A DNA stretch of 64,000 bases from DAOMFB01 sp963801475 (GCA_963801475.1 CAWDEX010000002.1:892494-956493); one strand, 5' to 3'; numbered from the stretch's first letter, positions 1 through 9,845 are shown. Numbers and translations: made by a program. Notes: a model not told the origin generated them from the letters alone.

Positions 1-259
1 CCGTGAGTTGAATCAAGTTCGGTGCCAGCGGCTGATTGGGCCGAATGATCCCATCGAATGCCCCCGCGGACGGAAAAAAGGCGGAATCCGGGCCCTCTGC
101 CGTCCGCGCCGGGTCACGCGAGTGCACGAAATGGTGCAGCGGCAAGAGGACGGCGAGGCGGCCTTCGCTCCTCCCGACCATGTGATGCGGATGGAGGAAC
201 GGGACGCCGGGCGAGGGTCCCGGAGGATAAGCTCGGGCCGAGCCCGTGGAGGTGATCCG
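1..259. other. 5' edge, no confident gene
   Basis: The plus frame is open here, but I see no family match in it. The downstream dehydrogenase has a clear start with a strong Shine-Dalgarno at its end. I treat the stretch as leader or intergenic DNA. No promoter could be fixed. Confidence 0.4.
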
Positions 260-1957
260 ATGCTCCTCCTGAACCCCAAGAGCCCCGGCACGTTCACCCT
301 CGACCCGCGCTCGGCCGGGATCATGGCCGATACCGTGGCGTTCTTCGAAGCCAAGGGGAAGAAGCGCGTGAAGGAAGACGACCGGGACCGGGTCTGGTAC
401 CGGGACTTCCTCGACTTCCAGAAGAGCCGGAAGATCTTCTCGACGCTTTTGACGCCGTCCGCCCTGGGGGAGCCCGACTGCCGCTGGGACACCTACCGGA
501 ACTGCGCCTTCAACGAGATCCTCGGTTTCTACGGCCTGCCGTACTGGTACACGTGGCAGGTCAGCATCCTCGGCCTCGGCCCGTTCTGGATGAGCCGGAA
601 CGAGACGATGCGGAGGCGTGCCGCGGCCCTCCTCGCGGATGGGGGCGTCTTCGGCTTCGGTCTGTCGGAGAAGGAGCACGGGGCCGACATCTACTCGACG
701 GAGATGCGGCTCGCGCCGAACCCGGGCGGCGGGTACGCGGCGAGCGGCCGGAAGTACTACATCGGGAACGGCAACGAGGCGGCGCTCCTTTCGGTCTTCG
801 GGAAGATGGCGGAAGGGGACGACTGGGCCTTCTTCGCCGTGGACCCGAAGCACCCGAAGTACGAGCTGCTCCAGAACGTCTGCACCAGCCAGTCGTACGT
901 GGCCGAGTTCGCCCTGCACGCCTACGAGGTCCCGGAGGATGCGCTCCTCCTCCGGGGGAAGGACGCCTGGGACGCCTCGCTGAACACCGTCAACGTCGGG
1001 AAGTACAACCTCGGGTGGGCCTCGATCGGCATCTGCACGCACGCCCTCTACGAGGCCATCCGCCACGCGTCGCGCCGGCGCCTCTACGGGATGCACGTGA
1101 CCGACTTTCCCCACGTGAGGCGGATGTTCACCGACGCCTGGGCGCGTCTCGTCGCGATGCGTCTTTTCGCCCTCCGCGCCGCGGACTACTTCCGGTCGGC
1201 CACGCGGGAGGACCGCCGCTACCTTCTCTACAACCCGGTCGTGAAGATGAAGGTGACGACGCAGGGAGAGTCGGTCATCGACCTCCTCTGGGACGTCATC
1301 GCGGCGAAGGGATTCGAGAAGGAGACGATCTTCGAGATGGCCGCGCGCGACATCCGCGCGCTGCCGAAGCTCGAGGGGACGGTCCACGTCAACATCGCGC
1401 TGATCCTGAAGTTCCTGCCGAACTACTTCTTCGCCCCGGCGAAATACCCCGACGTGCCGACCCGCTCCGACGCGGCGGACGACCTGTTCCTCTTCGACCA
1501 GGGGCCCGCCTCGGGACTCGGGAAGATCCGGTTCCACGACTTCCACAAGGCCTACGAGGCGTGGGACCTGCCGAACGTGAACCACTTCGAGGACCAGATC
1601 GCCGCCCTGACGGCGTTCCTCGCGAAGAAGAACATCACCGACGCGCAGCAGAAGGACCTGGATTTCGTCCTGACGCTTGGGGAGCTCTTCACCCTCGTCG
1701 TCTACGGACAGCTGATCCTCGAGAACGCGACGCTCCTCGGGGTGTCGCCGGACACCGTGGACCAGATCTTCGACTTCATGGTCCGCGACTTCTCCCGCTT
1801 CGCCATCGAGCTGTACGGGCGGGCCGGAACGATGCCGGAGCAGGCCGGGGACTGCCTGCGAATGCTCCGGAAGCCGAACCGCGACGACGACCGCGCCGCG
1901 CGGCTCTGGGCGGGGGAGGTTCTCCCCCTGGCCGACGTCTACGAGATGAGTCCGTAG
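260..1957 (+). CDS. Acyl-CoA dehydrogenase family protein
   Basis: A 565-residue flavoprotein-type dehydrogenase, expected to oxidise an acyl-CoA (or related thioester) at C2-C3 and pass electrons to ETF in the cytoplasm. The N-terminal helical domain is followed by the middle beta domain (GLSEKEHGAD, then SGRKYYIGNG) and a C-terminal helical domain. The segment around LEGTVHVN matches the place where classical family members carry the catalytic glutamate in an EGT motif. The reading frame is open back to base 8, but the ATG at 260 follows a strong GGAGGTG ribosome site, so I chose it. It is longer than the usual ~380 residues, more like the ~550-600-residue acyl-CoA dehydrogenase/oxidase subgroups. 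Substrate cannot be told. It stands alone; the kinase fusion downstream starts 71 bp later. Confidence 0.85.
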   Translation: MLLLNPKSPGTFTLDPRSAGIMADTVAFFEAKGKKRVKEDDRDRVWYRDFLDFQKSRKIFSTLLTPSALGEPDCRWDTYRNCAFNEILGFYGLPYWYTWQVSILGLGPFWMSRNETMRRRAAALLADGGVFGFGLSEKEHGADIYSTEMRLAPNPGGGYAASGRKYYIGNGNEAALLSVFGKMAEGDDWAFFAVDPKHPKYELLQNVCTSQSYVAEFALHAYEVPEDALLLRGKDAWDASLNTVNVGKYNLGWASIGICTHALYEAIRHASRRRLYGMHVTDFPHVRRMFTDAWARLVAMRLFALRAADYFRSATREDRRYLLYNPVVKMKVTTQGESVIDLLWDVIAAKGFEKETIFEMAARDIRALPKLEGTVHVNIALILKFLPNYFFAPAKYPDVPTRSDAADDLFLFDQGPASGLGKIRFHDFHKAYEAWDLPNVNHFEDQIAALTAFLAKKNITDAQQKDLDFVLTLGELFTLVVYGQLILENATLLGVSPDTVDQIFDFMVRDFSRFAIELYGRAGTMPEQAGDCLRMLRKPNRDDDRAARLWAGEVLPLADVYEMSP

Positions 1958-1980
1958 GGCGGCGGCGCCGGTCCGGGACA

Positions 1981-1986
1981 TAGAAT
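1981..1986 (+). promoter_or_regulatory. Candidate -10 element (TAGAAT)
   Basis: TAGAAT lies 42 nt before the start codon of the kinase-hydrolase fusion. No convincing -35 box is visible. The same hexamer recurs before several other genes in the window. Confidence 0.4.
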
Positions 1987-2028
1987 CCGTCTCAACGGGA
2001 CAGGCCCGGGATTCGAGGGACGGGAAAG

Positions 2029-5000
2029 ATGGCGGAACGTGTCGGCGACCGCGCCGGGGAGGGCAAGGGAGGCGAGGCCCGCGGCGGCCCGGAGTTCACG
2101 GAGGAGCTGACGGCCGCTCCGTCGCCCGGCGGCGGGCCTGTCGCTTCCGGGTCCGCGCCCCCGACGTCGATCAGCGGCACGAGCATCGGCCACTTCGAGG
2201 TGCTGGAGCTTCTCGGGCAGGGCGGCTTCGGCGAGGTCTACCGCGCCCGTGACCTCCGGCTGGGGCGGATGGTGGCGCTGAAGGTGCTGCCCGGGGCCTT
2301 CGGGCAGGACGCCGAGCGGCGCGAGAGATTCCGGCGCGAGGCCATGGCCGCCTCAGCGCTGAACCACCCGAACATCTGCACGGTCTACGAGCTGGTCCAG
2401 GCGGCCGACCGGAGCGTCCTCGTCATGGAGCTGGTCGAGGGACAGACGCTCCACGCGGCGCTCGCGAAGGGTCCGCTGCCCGTCGCCGACGCGCTGACGA
2501 TCGGCATCCAGGTCGTCGACGCTCTCGCCGAGGCGCACCGGGCCGGCATCCTCCACCGCGACGTCAAGAGCGGAAACATCATGCTGACGCCCCGCGGGCA
2601 GGTGAAGGTCCTCGACTTCGGCCTCGCCAAGCGGCTCGGCCCGGCGAGCGGCTCGTCGGCGGCCGAGGTCCTGACGCGCGAAGGAACCGCCCTCGGCACA
2701 TTGAGCTTCATGTCGCCCGAGCAGCTCCTCGGCAGCGCGGTCGATCACCGGAGCGATCTCTTCTCGTTCGGGGTGGTCCTCTACGAGATGGTCACGGGGC
2801 GGCTCCCGTTCGAGGGGAGCACGAGCGTCGCCGTGGCCGACGCCATCCTCCACGCCGAGCCGCGGGACTTCGGCGAGCGGCCGGTCCCGGAGGGATTCAA
2901 GCGGATCGTCCGCCGGCTCCTCGAAAAGGACCCCGGGCGCCGCTTCCCGAGCGCCGAGGACGTGGCCGGCGCGCTCAAGGGCCAGCAGGCGGCGCTGGCT
3001 CCCGTGCCGGCGGGGAAGCTCTCGCGGAACGCCCGGATCCTCGTCGCCGCTGCGGCCGTGGCCGCCGTGGCGCTGGGCGCCTGGGCGTGGTCGCGCGCGG
3101 CGCGCCTGCGGCGGGCGCGCGAGGCGGTGCCGGAGATCGCGCGGCTCGTGAGTGCGGGGGAGTTCCCGCAGGCGGCCGCCAAGCTGCGGGAAGTCCGTGC
3201 CGTCCTTCCGGGAGACGCGGCTCTCGAGAAGCTATGGATCGACGCAACCTTCGAATGCTCCGTCGAGAGCGATCCGCCGGGCGCCGACGTCTCGATCCGG
3301 CCGTACCGCGCAGCCCCGGACCTCTGGGAAACCCTCGGACAGACCCCGGTTCGTAAGGCCCGCGTGCCCCGCGACTACTACGTCTGGAAGATCTCGAGAC
3401 CGGGCTTTCGCCCGATCCACGCGATCACCCTCCTCGGCCTGAACTGGAAGGTCCGCCTCGACCCGGACGGGACCGTGCCGTCGGAGATGGTCCGGGTGCC
3501 GGGTCAGGAGAGGGTGGTCCCCTACATGCCCGGTCTCGATCAGGCCCCCGGAGTCCAGCTCGATGACTACCTGATCGACCGGCACGAGGTGACGAACGAG
3601 GAGTACAAGAAGTTCGTCGACGCGGGCGGCTACGGGAACCGGGACTTCTGGAAGGAGCCCTTCGTCAGAGACGGGCGGATGATCGCGTGGGAACAGGGGA
3701 TCGCCGCCTTTCGCGACACGACCGGCCGCCCCGGCCCGGCGACGTGGGAGGTCGGGGCCTTCCCGAAGGGTCTTGAGAGGCACCCGGTCGCGGGCGTCAG
3801 CTGGTACGAGGCAGCGGCCTACGCCGCGTTTGCGGGCAAAAGCCTCCCCACCATCTACCACTGGAATCTGGCCGCGCAGCCCAGGTATGGGATCGTCATC
3901 CTCCCCGGAAGCAACTTCCGGTCTGGCGGGACGCGACCCGTCGGAGAGCCCGGCACTCTGAGCGGCTTCGGCACGACGGACATGGCCGGAAACGTGAAGG
4001 AGTGGTGCTGGAACGAGAGCACGGGAGGGAAGCGGTTCATCCTCGGCGGGGGCTTCGGCGAACCGACGTACATGTTCGTCGACCAGGACGCGCAGTCACC
4101 GTGGGATCGAAAGCCGAACTTCGGATTCAGGTGCGTGAAGCTCTCCTCGCCGCCTCCGCCCGCCGCCGCCGCGAAGTTCGAGCCGGCTTTTCGCGACTAC
4201 GAGAAGGAAAAACCGGTCTCCGACGAGGTCTTCCGGGCCTACAGGGGGCTCTATGCCTACGACAAGGGAGAACTGAACGCGCGCGTCGAGGAGACGTCGA
4301 ACGCAGCGGACTGGACCCGGGAGAAGGTCACGTTCAACGCGGCGTACGGCGACGAGCGCGTCCTCGCCTACCTCTATCTGCCGAAGAACGCGTCCCCGCC
4401 CTTCCAGACGGTCGTCTACTTTCCGGGTTCGAACGTGATCTTCCAGGACAAGTTCGACGAAGCACAGGCCTTCATCTGGGACTTCATTCCCAAGAGCGGC
4501 CGGGCGTTGATGTTCCCCGTCTACAAGGGCACCTACGAGCGAAGGGACGGGCTGAAGGGCGATACGCCGGAGCCCACCGCCCTCTGGCGCGATCACACGA
4601 TCGCATGGTCGAAGGACCTGGGCCGCTCCCTCGATTACCTCCAGACGCGAAAGGACGTCGACGCCGCGAGACTGGGGTATTTCGGGTTCAGCTGGGGGAG
4701 CGCGATCGCGCCGATCCTCCTCGCGGTCGAGGACCGGTTTCGGGTCGCGATTCTCGGGGTGGGCGGCCTGGAGTTCCAGAAGACCCTGCCGGAGGTCGAT
4801 CAGATCAACTTCGTGACGCGAATGAAGACTCCCGCGCTCTTGCTGAACGGCCGGTACGATTTCTTCTTTCCGGTGGAGACGTCGCAGCTCCCGCTGTTCC
4901 GGCTTCTCGGGACGCCCGAGAAGGACAAACGGCAGGTCATCTTCGAGTCTGGCCACGCGGTGCCCCCCAAGGAATTGATCCGCGAGAGCCTCGACTGGCT

Positions 5001-5031
5001 CGACAAGTACCTGGGACCGGTGAAGCGGTAG
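2029..5031 (+). CDS. Ser/Thr kinase - FGE/SUMF1-like - alpha/beta hydrolase fusion
   Basis: A 1000-residue three-part protein. A Hanks-type kinase occupies residues ~54-320: glycine loop GQGGFG 63-68, Lys85, HRD 176-178, DFG 196-198, SPEQ 229-232. One membrane helix (~336-354) follows, then a short PEGA-like region (~410-480). A formylglycine-generating-enzyme-like domain (~485-705; GVSWYEAAAYAAF and DMAGNVKEW motifs) comes next. The C-terminal alpha/beta hydrolase (~720-1000) has a GFSWGS nucleophile elbow (Ser888) and likely partners Asp944 and His976. So a cytoplasmic kinase is probably tied to an extracytoplasmic enzyme pair. The kinase should be active by motif; the hydrolase substrate is unknown, and FGE-like domains in such fusions often only bind. 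A deleted relic of a paralogue lies at 22636-22707. Confidence 0.9.
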   Translation: MAERVGDRAGEGKGGEARGGPEFTEELTAAPSPGGGPVASGSAPPTSISGTSIGHFEVLELLGQGGFGEVYRARDLRLGRMVALKVLPGAFGQDAERRERFRREAMAASALNHPNICTVYELVQAADRSVLVMELVEGQTLHAALAKGPLPVADALTIGIQVVDALAEAHRAGILHRDVKSGNIMLTPRGQVKVLDFGLAKRLGPASGSSAAEVLTREGTALGTLSFMSPEQLLGSAVDHRSDLFSFGVVLYEMVTGRLPFEGSTSVAVADAILHAEPRDFGERPVPEGFKRIVRRLLEKDPGRRFPSAEDVAGALKGQQAALAPVPAGKLSRNARILVAAAAVAAVALGAWAWSRAARLRRAREAVPEIARLVSAGEFPQAAAKLREVRAVLPGDAALEKLWIDATFECSVESDPPGADVSIRPYRAAPDLWETLGQTPVRKARVPRDYYVWKISRPGFRPIHAITLLGLNWKVRLDPDGTVPSEMVRVPGQERVVPYMPGLDQAPGVQLDDYLIDRHEVTNEEYKKFVDAGGYGNRDFWKEPFVRDGRMIAWEQGIAAFRDTTGRPGPATWEVGAFPKGLERHPVAGVSWYEAAAYAAFAGKSLPTIYHWNLAAQPRYGIVILPGSNFRSGGTRPVGEPGTLSGFGTTDMAGNVKEWCWNESTGGKRFILGGGFGEPTYMFVDQDAQSPWDRKPNFGFRCVKLSSPPPPAAAAKFEPAFRDYEKEKPVSDEVFRAYRGLYAYDKGELNARVEETSNAADWTREKVTFNAAYGDERVLAYLYLPKNASPPFQTVVYFPGSNVIFQDKFDEAQAFIWDFIPKSGRALMFPVYKGTYERRDGLKGDTPEPTALWRDHTIAWSKDLGRSLDYLQTRKDVDAARLGYFGFSWGSAIAPILLAVEDRFRVAILGVGGLEFQKTLPEVDQINFVTRMKTPALLLNGRYDFFFPVETSQLPLFRLLGTPEKDKRQVIFESGHAVPPKELIRESLDWLDKYLGPVKR

Positions 5032-5055
5032 GCCCGGAGGCTCCCGTCCCGGGCC
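5031..5055. terminator. GC hairpin between convergent genes
   Basis: GGCCCGG and CCGGGCC form a 7-bp stem around an 11-nt loop, just at the stop of the kinase fusion and before the convergent NRPS stop. No U-tract follows on either strand, so it is at best a weak or factor-assisted terminator. Confidence 0.3.
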
Positions 5056-5068
5056 GGGGCGGGGTGCG

Positions 5069-8000
5069 TTACTGCGGCCGGGTGGGAAAGCCCGCGTAGG
5101 AGCGGCCGGAGAGAAGGTGCTCGTGCTTCATGACGACGCTGTTCGGGGCGACGCGCGCCCCCGCCCCGATCTCCGCGCCGTAGAGAAGGACGGCGTTCCG
5201 GCCGACCGAGGCGTCCTTCCGGATGACGATCCGGTCGAGCTTCAGGACCCGGTCCTCGAAGGTGTGCGCCTGGAAGATGCAGTCCACGGTCGCCCCGTCC
5301 TCGAACGTCAGCATGTCGGGGTCGGGAAGATCCTCGGCGAAGCCGCCGCCGAGGACGACGTGCTTCCCGATCCGCACGCCTGCGAGGCGGAGGAGCGAGG
5401 AGAGGAGGAGCGACCCCTCGAGGGCCGAGACGACGCCGGCCGCATGGATGTTCCACGCCATGCAGATGAAGTCCCAGCGGCTCGCGAAGCAGGACCAGAG
5501 GGGATGGACGCCCGGCTTCACCCGCCCGAGGAGCGCCCACTTCGAGGCGATGACGAGGAGCGCCGGGAAGCAGAAGGCGAGAAGCAGAATGAGCGGGGCC
5601 GCGGCGAGATGGAATGCCGCCGGGGAGGTGCTCCTCGCGGCTCCTGACGCGAGCGCGTACCAGGCCGGGAGGACGAAGACGGCGACGGCCGGCAGCGTGA
5701 AGCGGAATCCCTCCCAGAGGACACGGTTCGCGTAGCGGATTGGCGAGGGGTCGAGCGTGAGGCGGCGGTCGAATTCCACGATCTGCCGCCGCGGCAGCTC
5801 GAACGACGGATGGCCGAACCAGGCCGTCCCCGGCTGGATGGTCGCCGCGTCGGCCACGGTGCAGACGCCGAGGAGGATGTCGTCGGGAAGCGGCGCCCCA
5901 CCGGAGACGATGACGCCGTTCCCGAGGAAACTGTTCTTCCCGAGGTGAACGGCGGCCACGGTCACGGTGCCGCGGTGAAGCCGGGGCCCGCCGAGGTAGA
6001 TGCCGTCGGCGCAGAAGGTGCCGGGGCCGATCTCGACCAGCTCGGGGACGGTGTCGATGAGGCCGCTGATCTCGCACCCCTTCCCGATCCGCGATCCGGC
6101 GAGGCGGAGCCAGGCGGGCCAGAGGAGGGTTCCCCAGAGCCAGCGCCCCGCGCCGTCGACGAGCCCCGTCTTCAGCCAGACGCGGACGTACGAAGGGCTC
6201 CACCGGGAGAAGACCCCGGGGCGGACCGGCCCCATCGCCCGGCAGACGAGGGCTTCGAAGAAGAGCGTGAGCGGTGTCGCGAGGACCGCGGTGGCCATCG
6301 CCCACAGGAGAAGGCCCGGAGCGAGGGTCGGCGCCGCGAGCCAGGCGAGGACGCGGGCCGTGTCGATGTCGTGCGCCCGGGCGAAGGCGAGAACGAGAAG
6401 CTGGGTGGGAAGCGCGCGAACGAGGAGGAGCGCGAAACGCGCGAGGAGAAGGAGCGCCCCTGCGGCCACCGGCGGGAGGACCCGCTCCTCCGCCGGGAGA
6501 GCCGGGGCCGCGGGAGACGCTCCCGCGGTACGGGCGGGAATGCCGTCCCAGCGCTCGCCGCGCGGAAGGCGCGAGCCGCGGGGGAGCGACGAGCGGGCGG
6601 CGAGGAACGCTCCGGGCTCGAGAACGGAGTTCGCCTCGACGCTCGAGTGGATCTCCAGCGTGGCGCCATCGCCGATCGAGATATTTCCGAAGATCGTCTG
6701 GCCGTCTTCCAGCTCCACGAGCTGGAGAGAGACGTCCTGGCCGATCGTCACGTCGTCGCCGATCTCGAGAAGGTCCCATCCCCCTTCGGAGAGGTTCACG
6801 CCCCGGTGGATGTGGACCCGCTCGCCGATCCGCGCGCCGAGGGCCCGCAGGGCGGCGAGGCGGAACTCGGTCCCGTCGAGGAGGCCCCACGGGACGAGCT
6901 TCAGGCTCTGCTGGACCATCCAGTTTCGGACGTAGAGGCTTCCCCAGACGGGAACCCGGCCGGGGCGGTAGCGCCCGACGAGCGCCCGCTTCACGAGGAC
7001 GGCGAAGGCGACGGAGATCGGGGTCCAGAGGTGGGCGGCCAGAAGGAAGAGGAGCGGCCCGAGAAGGACGAGCGGCACGAGGCCGATCGTACGAACGAGC
7101 GCGGGGAAGACACGGAGCGCGCCGGCTCCGGCGAGAAGCGAGGCGACGAGGAGGCCGAGCGCGAGAAAGCCCGCCTGGACGAGAGTAGCCGGGCGGGGAT
7201 CCACGGACTCTCTCGCCGGAGCGTCCTCCGCGGCCTCGGCGGCGCCCGATGGCGGACCCGCCCGCCGGGCCACCTCGGCCACGGTGCGGCCGTCGTAGAG
7301 ATCCCGCGCCGTGAGCGAGGCCGTGGCGGGGTCGTCGCGGAAGAGCGAGACGGCGATGGCTGCCGAGAGGGAGTCGCCGCCGAGGCCGGTGAAGAAGTCG
7401 TCGTGGATGGAGACCGGCTCCTCCCGCTCGAAGACCTCGCGGAAGACCGCGGCCACCTTCGCCTCCAGCTCGTTCCGCGGCGGCGTCACGGGATGCTCTC
7501 CGGCGCGGACATCGCTGTCGACGGTCGGGAGCGCCTGGCGGTTGATCTTCCCGCCGACCGTCTTCGGAAGCTGCGGCAGGAAACCGAAGCGGGCCGGCAC
7601 CATGTACGACGGAAGGACGTCCGTGAGAGATGAGCGGAGGAACTCCAGCGAGGGGGGCGCCCCGGGCGTGGCGGGGACGACGAAGGCCACGAGCATCTGC
7701 CGGGCCCCTTCCCCCTGGACCCTGCAGGCGGCCTCGAGCACGCCCTCGCATTCCGCGAGGCGGGCCTCGATCGCCTCCAGCTCGACGCGGTAGCCGCGCA
7801 GCTTCACCTGCTGGTCGATCCGCCCGTGGCAGAAGAAGAGTCCGTCCTTCGAGCGGTGCCCGAGGTCCCCGCTCCGGTAGATCCTCCCGAGCTTCGGGTG
7901 GACGGGAAAGCGCTCCTTCGTCAGCTCGGGGCGATTCCGGTAGCCGCGGGCGAGGCAGACGCCGCCGAGGCAGAGCTCTCCCATCTCGCCGTCCGGAACC

Positions 8001-9076
8001 TCCTCGAGCGCCTCGTTGAGCACCCACATCCTCGCGCCCCGGATCGGCCGGCCGATGGCGATCTCGTCCCCTTTCCGGATGGTCGTCCGGATCGCGGTGA
8101 CGGTGGTCTCCGTCGGGCCGTAGCCGTTCTCCAGACGCCATCCGTCCGACCAGCGGTCGGCCACGTCGGGTGGTAGGGCCTCGCCGCCGAGATAGACGAA
8201 GCGGAGGTCGGGCAGCTCCGCCTGCGGGTTCACGGCCCCCGCCGTTCGAAGGAGCGTGGGGGGCGGGCAGAAGACGGTGATCCGCTCGCGCCGGAGCCAC
8301 GGGACGAGGTCCGGCCCGAGGCGGGCCGCCTCGTCGTCCATGACGACCACCGTCGCTCCCGCGGCCAGGGCGAGCCAGACCTCCTCGACCGACGAGTCGT
8401 ACGAGGCCGACGAGCCCTGCGCCACGCGGTCGCCGGGCCCGAGCCCGAACTCGATCATGTCGGAGCCGACGAGGTTGGCGATGCTCCGGTGCTCGATCAG
8501 AACTCCTTTCGGTTTGCCGGTCGTCCCCGACGTGTAAATGACGTAGGCGAGATGCTCCCCCCGGAGCCACTTCGGCGACCGCGGGCGGACGGGACGGCCT
8601 TGGCGCCGGGCGGTCTCCTCCGCGGCGTCGAGGACGCGGGCGACCCTGAAACCCGCCCCCTCCGCGCGGGCGCGCCCCGCGGCATCGGTCACGAGAGCCA
8701 CGGCGCCGGAGTCCTCGAGGATGTCGCGGACGTGACCGTCCGGAAAGGCCGGGTCGATGCACGTGTACGCCGCGCCGGCCCCCATCGCGCCGAGCTGCGC
8801 GGCGTAGAGAAGCTCGGTCGTTCGGGGGAGGAGAATGGCGACGACAGCCTCCTGCCTGACGGAGGGAGAGAGCGCCTCGGCGAGCGCGTCGGCCTCGTGC
8901 TTCAGCGACGCATAGGAGACGACGCGACGCCCGGGTCGGCCGGTCCCGGGGGGAATCTCCACGGCGGGCTCGTCCGGAAAGCGCGCGACGGCCGACTCGA
9001 AGAAACCGTGGAGGAACGACGGCTCTTCCTCGAAAAGCGGAAGAGTCTCCACATCGCGCCGGAGAGCGCGGCTCAT
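5069..9076 (-). CDS. Pls/PosA-type nonribosomal peptide synthetase (A-T-membrane/LbH)
   Basis: A 1335-residue single-module synthetase. The adenylation domain (~25-515) shows YTSGTTGKPKG near 181-191, GYGPTETT 318-325, RSGDLG 401-406 and the catalytic Lys510 (GGKINRQ). A carrier domain (~535-605) has LGGDSL with phosphopantetheine Ser569. There is no ordinary condensation domain. The remaining ~700 residues alternate membrane helices with three left-handed beta-helix (hexapeptide) regions (~750-830, ~1035-1110, ~1260-1330), as in the terminal region of epsilon-poly-lysine synthetase Pls. By analogy it may activate one amino acid and join it at the membrane into an isopeptide polymer or onto an acceptor. 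The amino acid cannot be read safely by eye. It is transcribed toward the kinase fusion with 37 bp between the stops. A phosphopantetheinyl transferase is not in the window. Confidence 0.85.
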   Translation of the reverse strand: MSRALRRDVETLPLFEEEPSFLHGFFESAVARFPDEPAVEIPPGTGRPGRRVVSYASLKHEADALAEALSPSVRQEAVVAILLPRTTELLYAAQLGAMGAGAAYTCIDPAFPDGHVRDILEDSGAVALVTDAAGRARAEGAGFRVARVLDAAEETARRQGRPVRPRSPKWLRGEHLAYVIYTSGTTGKPKGVLIEHRSIANLVGSDMIEFGLGPGDRVAQGSSASYDSSVEEVWLALAAGATVVVMDDEAARLGPDLVPWLRRERITVFCPPPTLLRTAGAVNPQAELPDLRFVYLGGEALPPDVADRWSDGWRLENGYGPTETTVTAIRTTIRKGDEIAIGRPIRGARMWVLNEALEEVPDGEMGELCLGGVCLARGYRNRPELTKERFPVHPKLGRIYRSGDLGHRSKDGLFFCHGRIDQQVKLRGYRVELEAIEARLAECEGVLEAACRVQGEGARQMLVAFVVPATPGAPPSLEFLRSSLTDVLPSYMVPARFGFLPQLPKTVGGKINRQALPTVDSDVRAGEHPVTPPRNELEAKVAAVFREVFEREEPVSIHDDFFTGLGGDSLSAAIAVSLFRDDPATASLTARDLYDGRTVAEVARRAGPPSGAAEAAEDAPARESVDPRPATLVQAGFLALGLLVASLLAGAGALRVFPALVRTIGLVPLVLLGPLLFLLAAHLWTPISVAFAVLVKRALVGRYRPGRVPVWGSLYVRNWMVQQSLKLVPWGLLDGTEFRLAALRALGARIGERVHIHRGVNLSEGGWDLLEIGDDVTIGQDVSLQLVELEDGQTIFGNISIGDGATLEIHSSVEANSVLEPGAFLAARSSLPRGSRLPRGERWDGIPARTAGASPAAPALPAEERVLPPVAAGALLLLARFALLLVRALPTQLLVLAFARAHDIDTARVLAWLAAPTLAPGLLLWAMATAVLATPLTLFFEALVCRAMGPVRPGVFSRWSPSYVRVWLKTGLVDGAGRWLWGTLLWPAWLRLAGSRIGKGCEISGLIDTVPELVEIGPGTFCADGIYLGGPRLHRGTVTVAAVHLGKNSFLGNGVIVSGGAPLPDDILLGVCTVADAATIQPGTAWFGHPSFELPRRQIVEFDRRLTLDPSPIRYANRVLWEGFRFTLPAVAVFVLPAWYALASGAARSTSPAAFHLAAAPLILLLAFCFPALLVIASKWALLGRVKPGVHPLWSCFASRWDFICMAWNIHAAGVVSALEGSLLLSSLLRLAGVRIGKHVVLGGGFAEDLPDPDMLTFEDGATVDCIFQAHTFEDRVLKLDRIVIRKDASVGRNAVLLYGAEIGAGARVAPNSVVMKHEHLLSGRSYAGFPTRPQ

Positions 9077-9170
9077 GCCGGCGCGAAGACCGCCTTCCGG
9101 CGGGAATCAGCGTTGATGCGAAGTGCGCAGGCTCTGATGCGCAGAGATTATCGCGATCGGGGCGCCGTCT

Positions 9171-9845
9171 CTACTTGAGTGTCAGCAGGACCTCGGGGAA
9201 GAAGGACGCCTGGAGATCGGCGCACGATTCGCGCGCGAGAATGCGGATGGTCTGGCCGGGCGTGAGACCGAGGTCGGCGTATTCGAGCGTCGCCTCGACG
9301 CGATTCGCCTGGATGGGAAGCCGCGACGACGCCTTTTTCTTCCCGAAGCCCATGGAGTCCACGATCGTGTCCGTGGGGAACTCCTCCGTTCCCTTGTAAC
9401 GCTCGAGGTTTACCGCCCCCCAGTGGAGCTTCACCTTCCCGGACATCCCCCCGCTGCAGGCGCTCCCGCCGCTCTCGTAGTCGGCGCAGGCGCTGAGTTG
9501 CACCTTGTATTCGAAGCCGCCCCGTTTCGTGAACGAAATGTCCGCCACGCCGGTCTTCGGGTCGTTGTCTGTGTCGATGTAGAGCCGGACGACGTCGCTC
9601 GCGAAGTTGCCGGGCGGGTCCTTCAGCGTCGCGGCGATCCGGAGCTGCTTTCCGTCGCTCGCGATGGAGAGCTTCACGACGTCGAAGCCGGGGACCTTGC
9701 CGTCGCTCGTGCCGATCGGGTTGACGTCGCCCGCGGGGTCGGCCAGCTCGATGGATCCGACGGCCTTCTTCACCTCGGCGCCGGCGGCGACGGCACAGAC
9801 CATCACGAGAGCGACACAAGCAACAAGACAGACGACTCTTCTCAC
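9171..9845 (-). CDS. Secreted protein, unknown function (DOMON/CBM9-like look)
   Basis: A 224-residue exported protein. I chose the GTG at 9845 because GGAGG sits 7 nt before it and translation begins with a clean signal peptide (RR, then a Val/Cys/Ala-rich core ending AAGAEV). The mature part is predicted beta-rich: ADPAGDVNP, then DTDNDPKTGV (a possible Ca-binding or turn loop), and four cysteines (CADYESGGSAC and one near the C terminus). The layout resembles secreted beta-sandwich domains of the DOMON/CBM9-like kind, but I do not recognise a named family. It lies between the NRPS and a TPR kinase, both on the same strand. Operon membership is unclear. Confidence 0.7.
   Translation of the reverse strand: MRRVVCLVACVALVMVCAVAAGAEVKKAVGSIELADPAGDVNPIGTSDGKVPGFDVVKLSIASDGKQLRIAATLKDPPGNFASDVVRLYIDTDNDPKTGVADISFTKRGGFEYKVQLSACADYESGGSACSGGMSGKVKLHWGAVNLERYKGTEEFPTDTIVDSMGFGKKKASSRLPIQANRVEATLEYADLGLTPGQTIRILARESCADLQASFFPEVLLTLK

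Noticed and set aside
4800..8762. A 1320-codon ORF overlapping the NRPS in another frame
   Set aside because: Arg/Pro/Gly-rich shadow with no motifs; high G+C removes stops. The NRPS frame explains the DNA fully.
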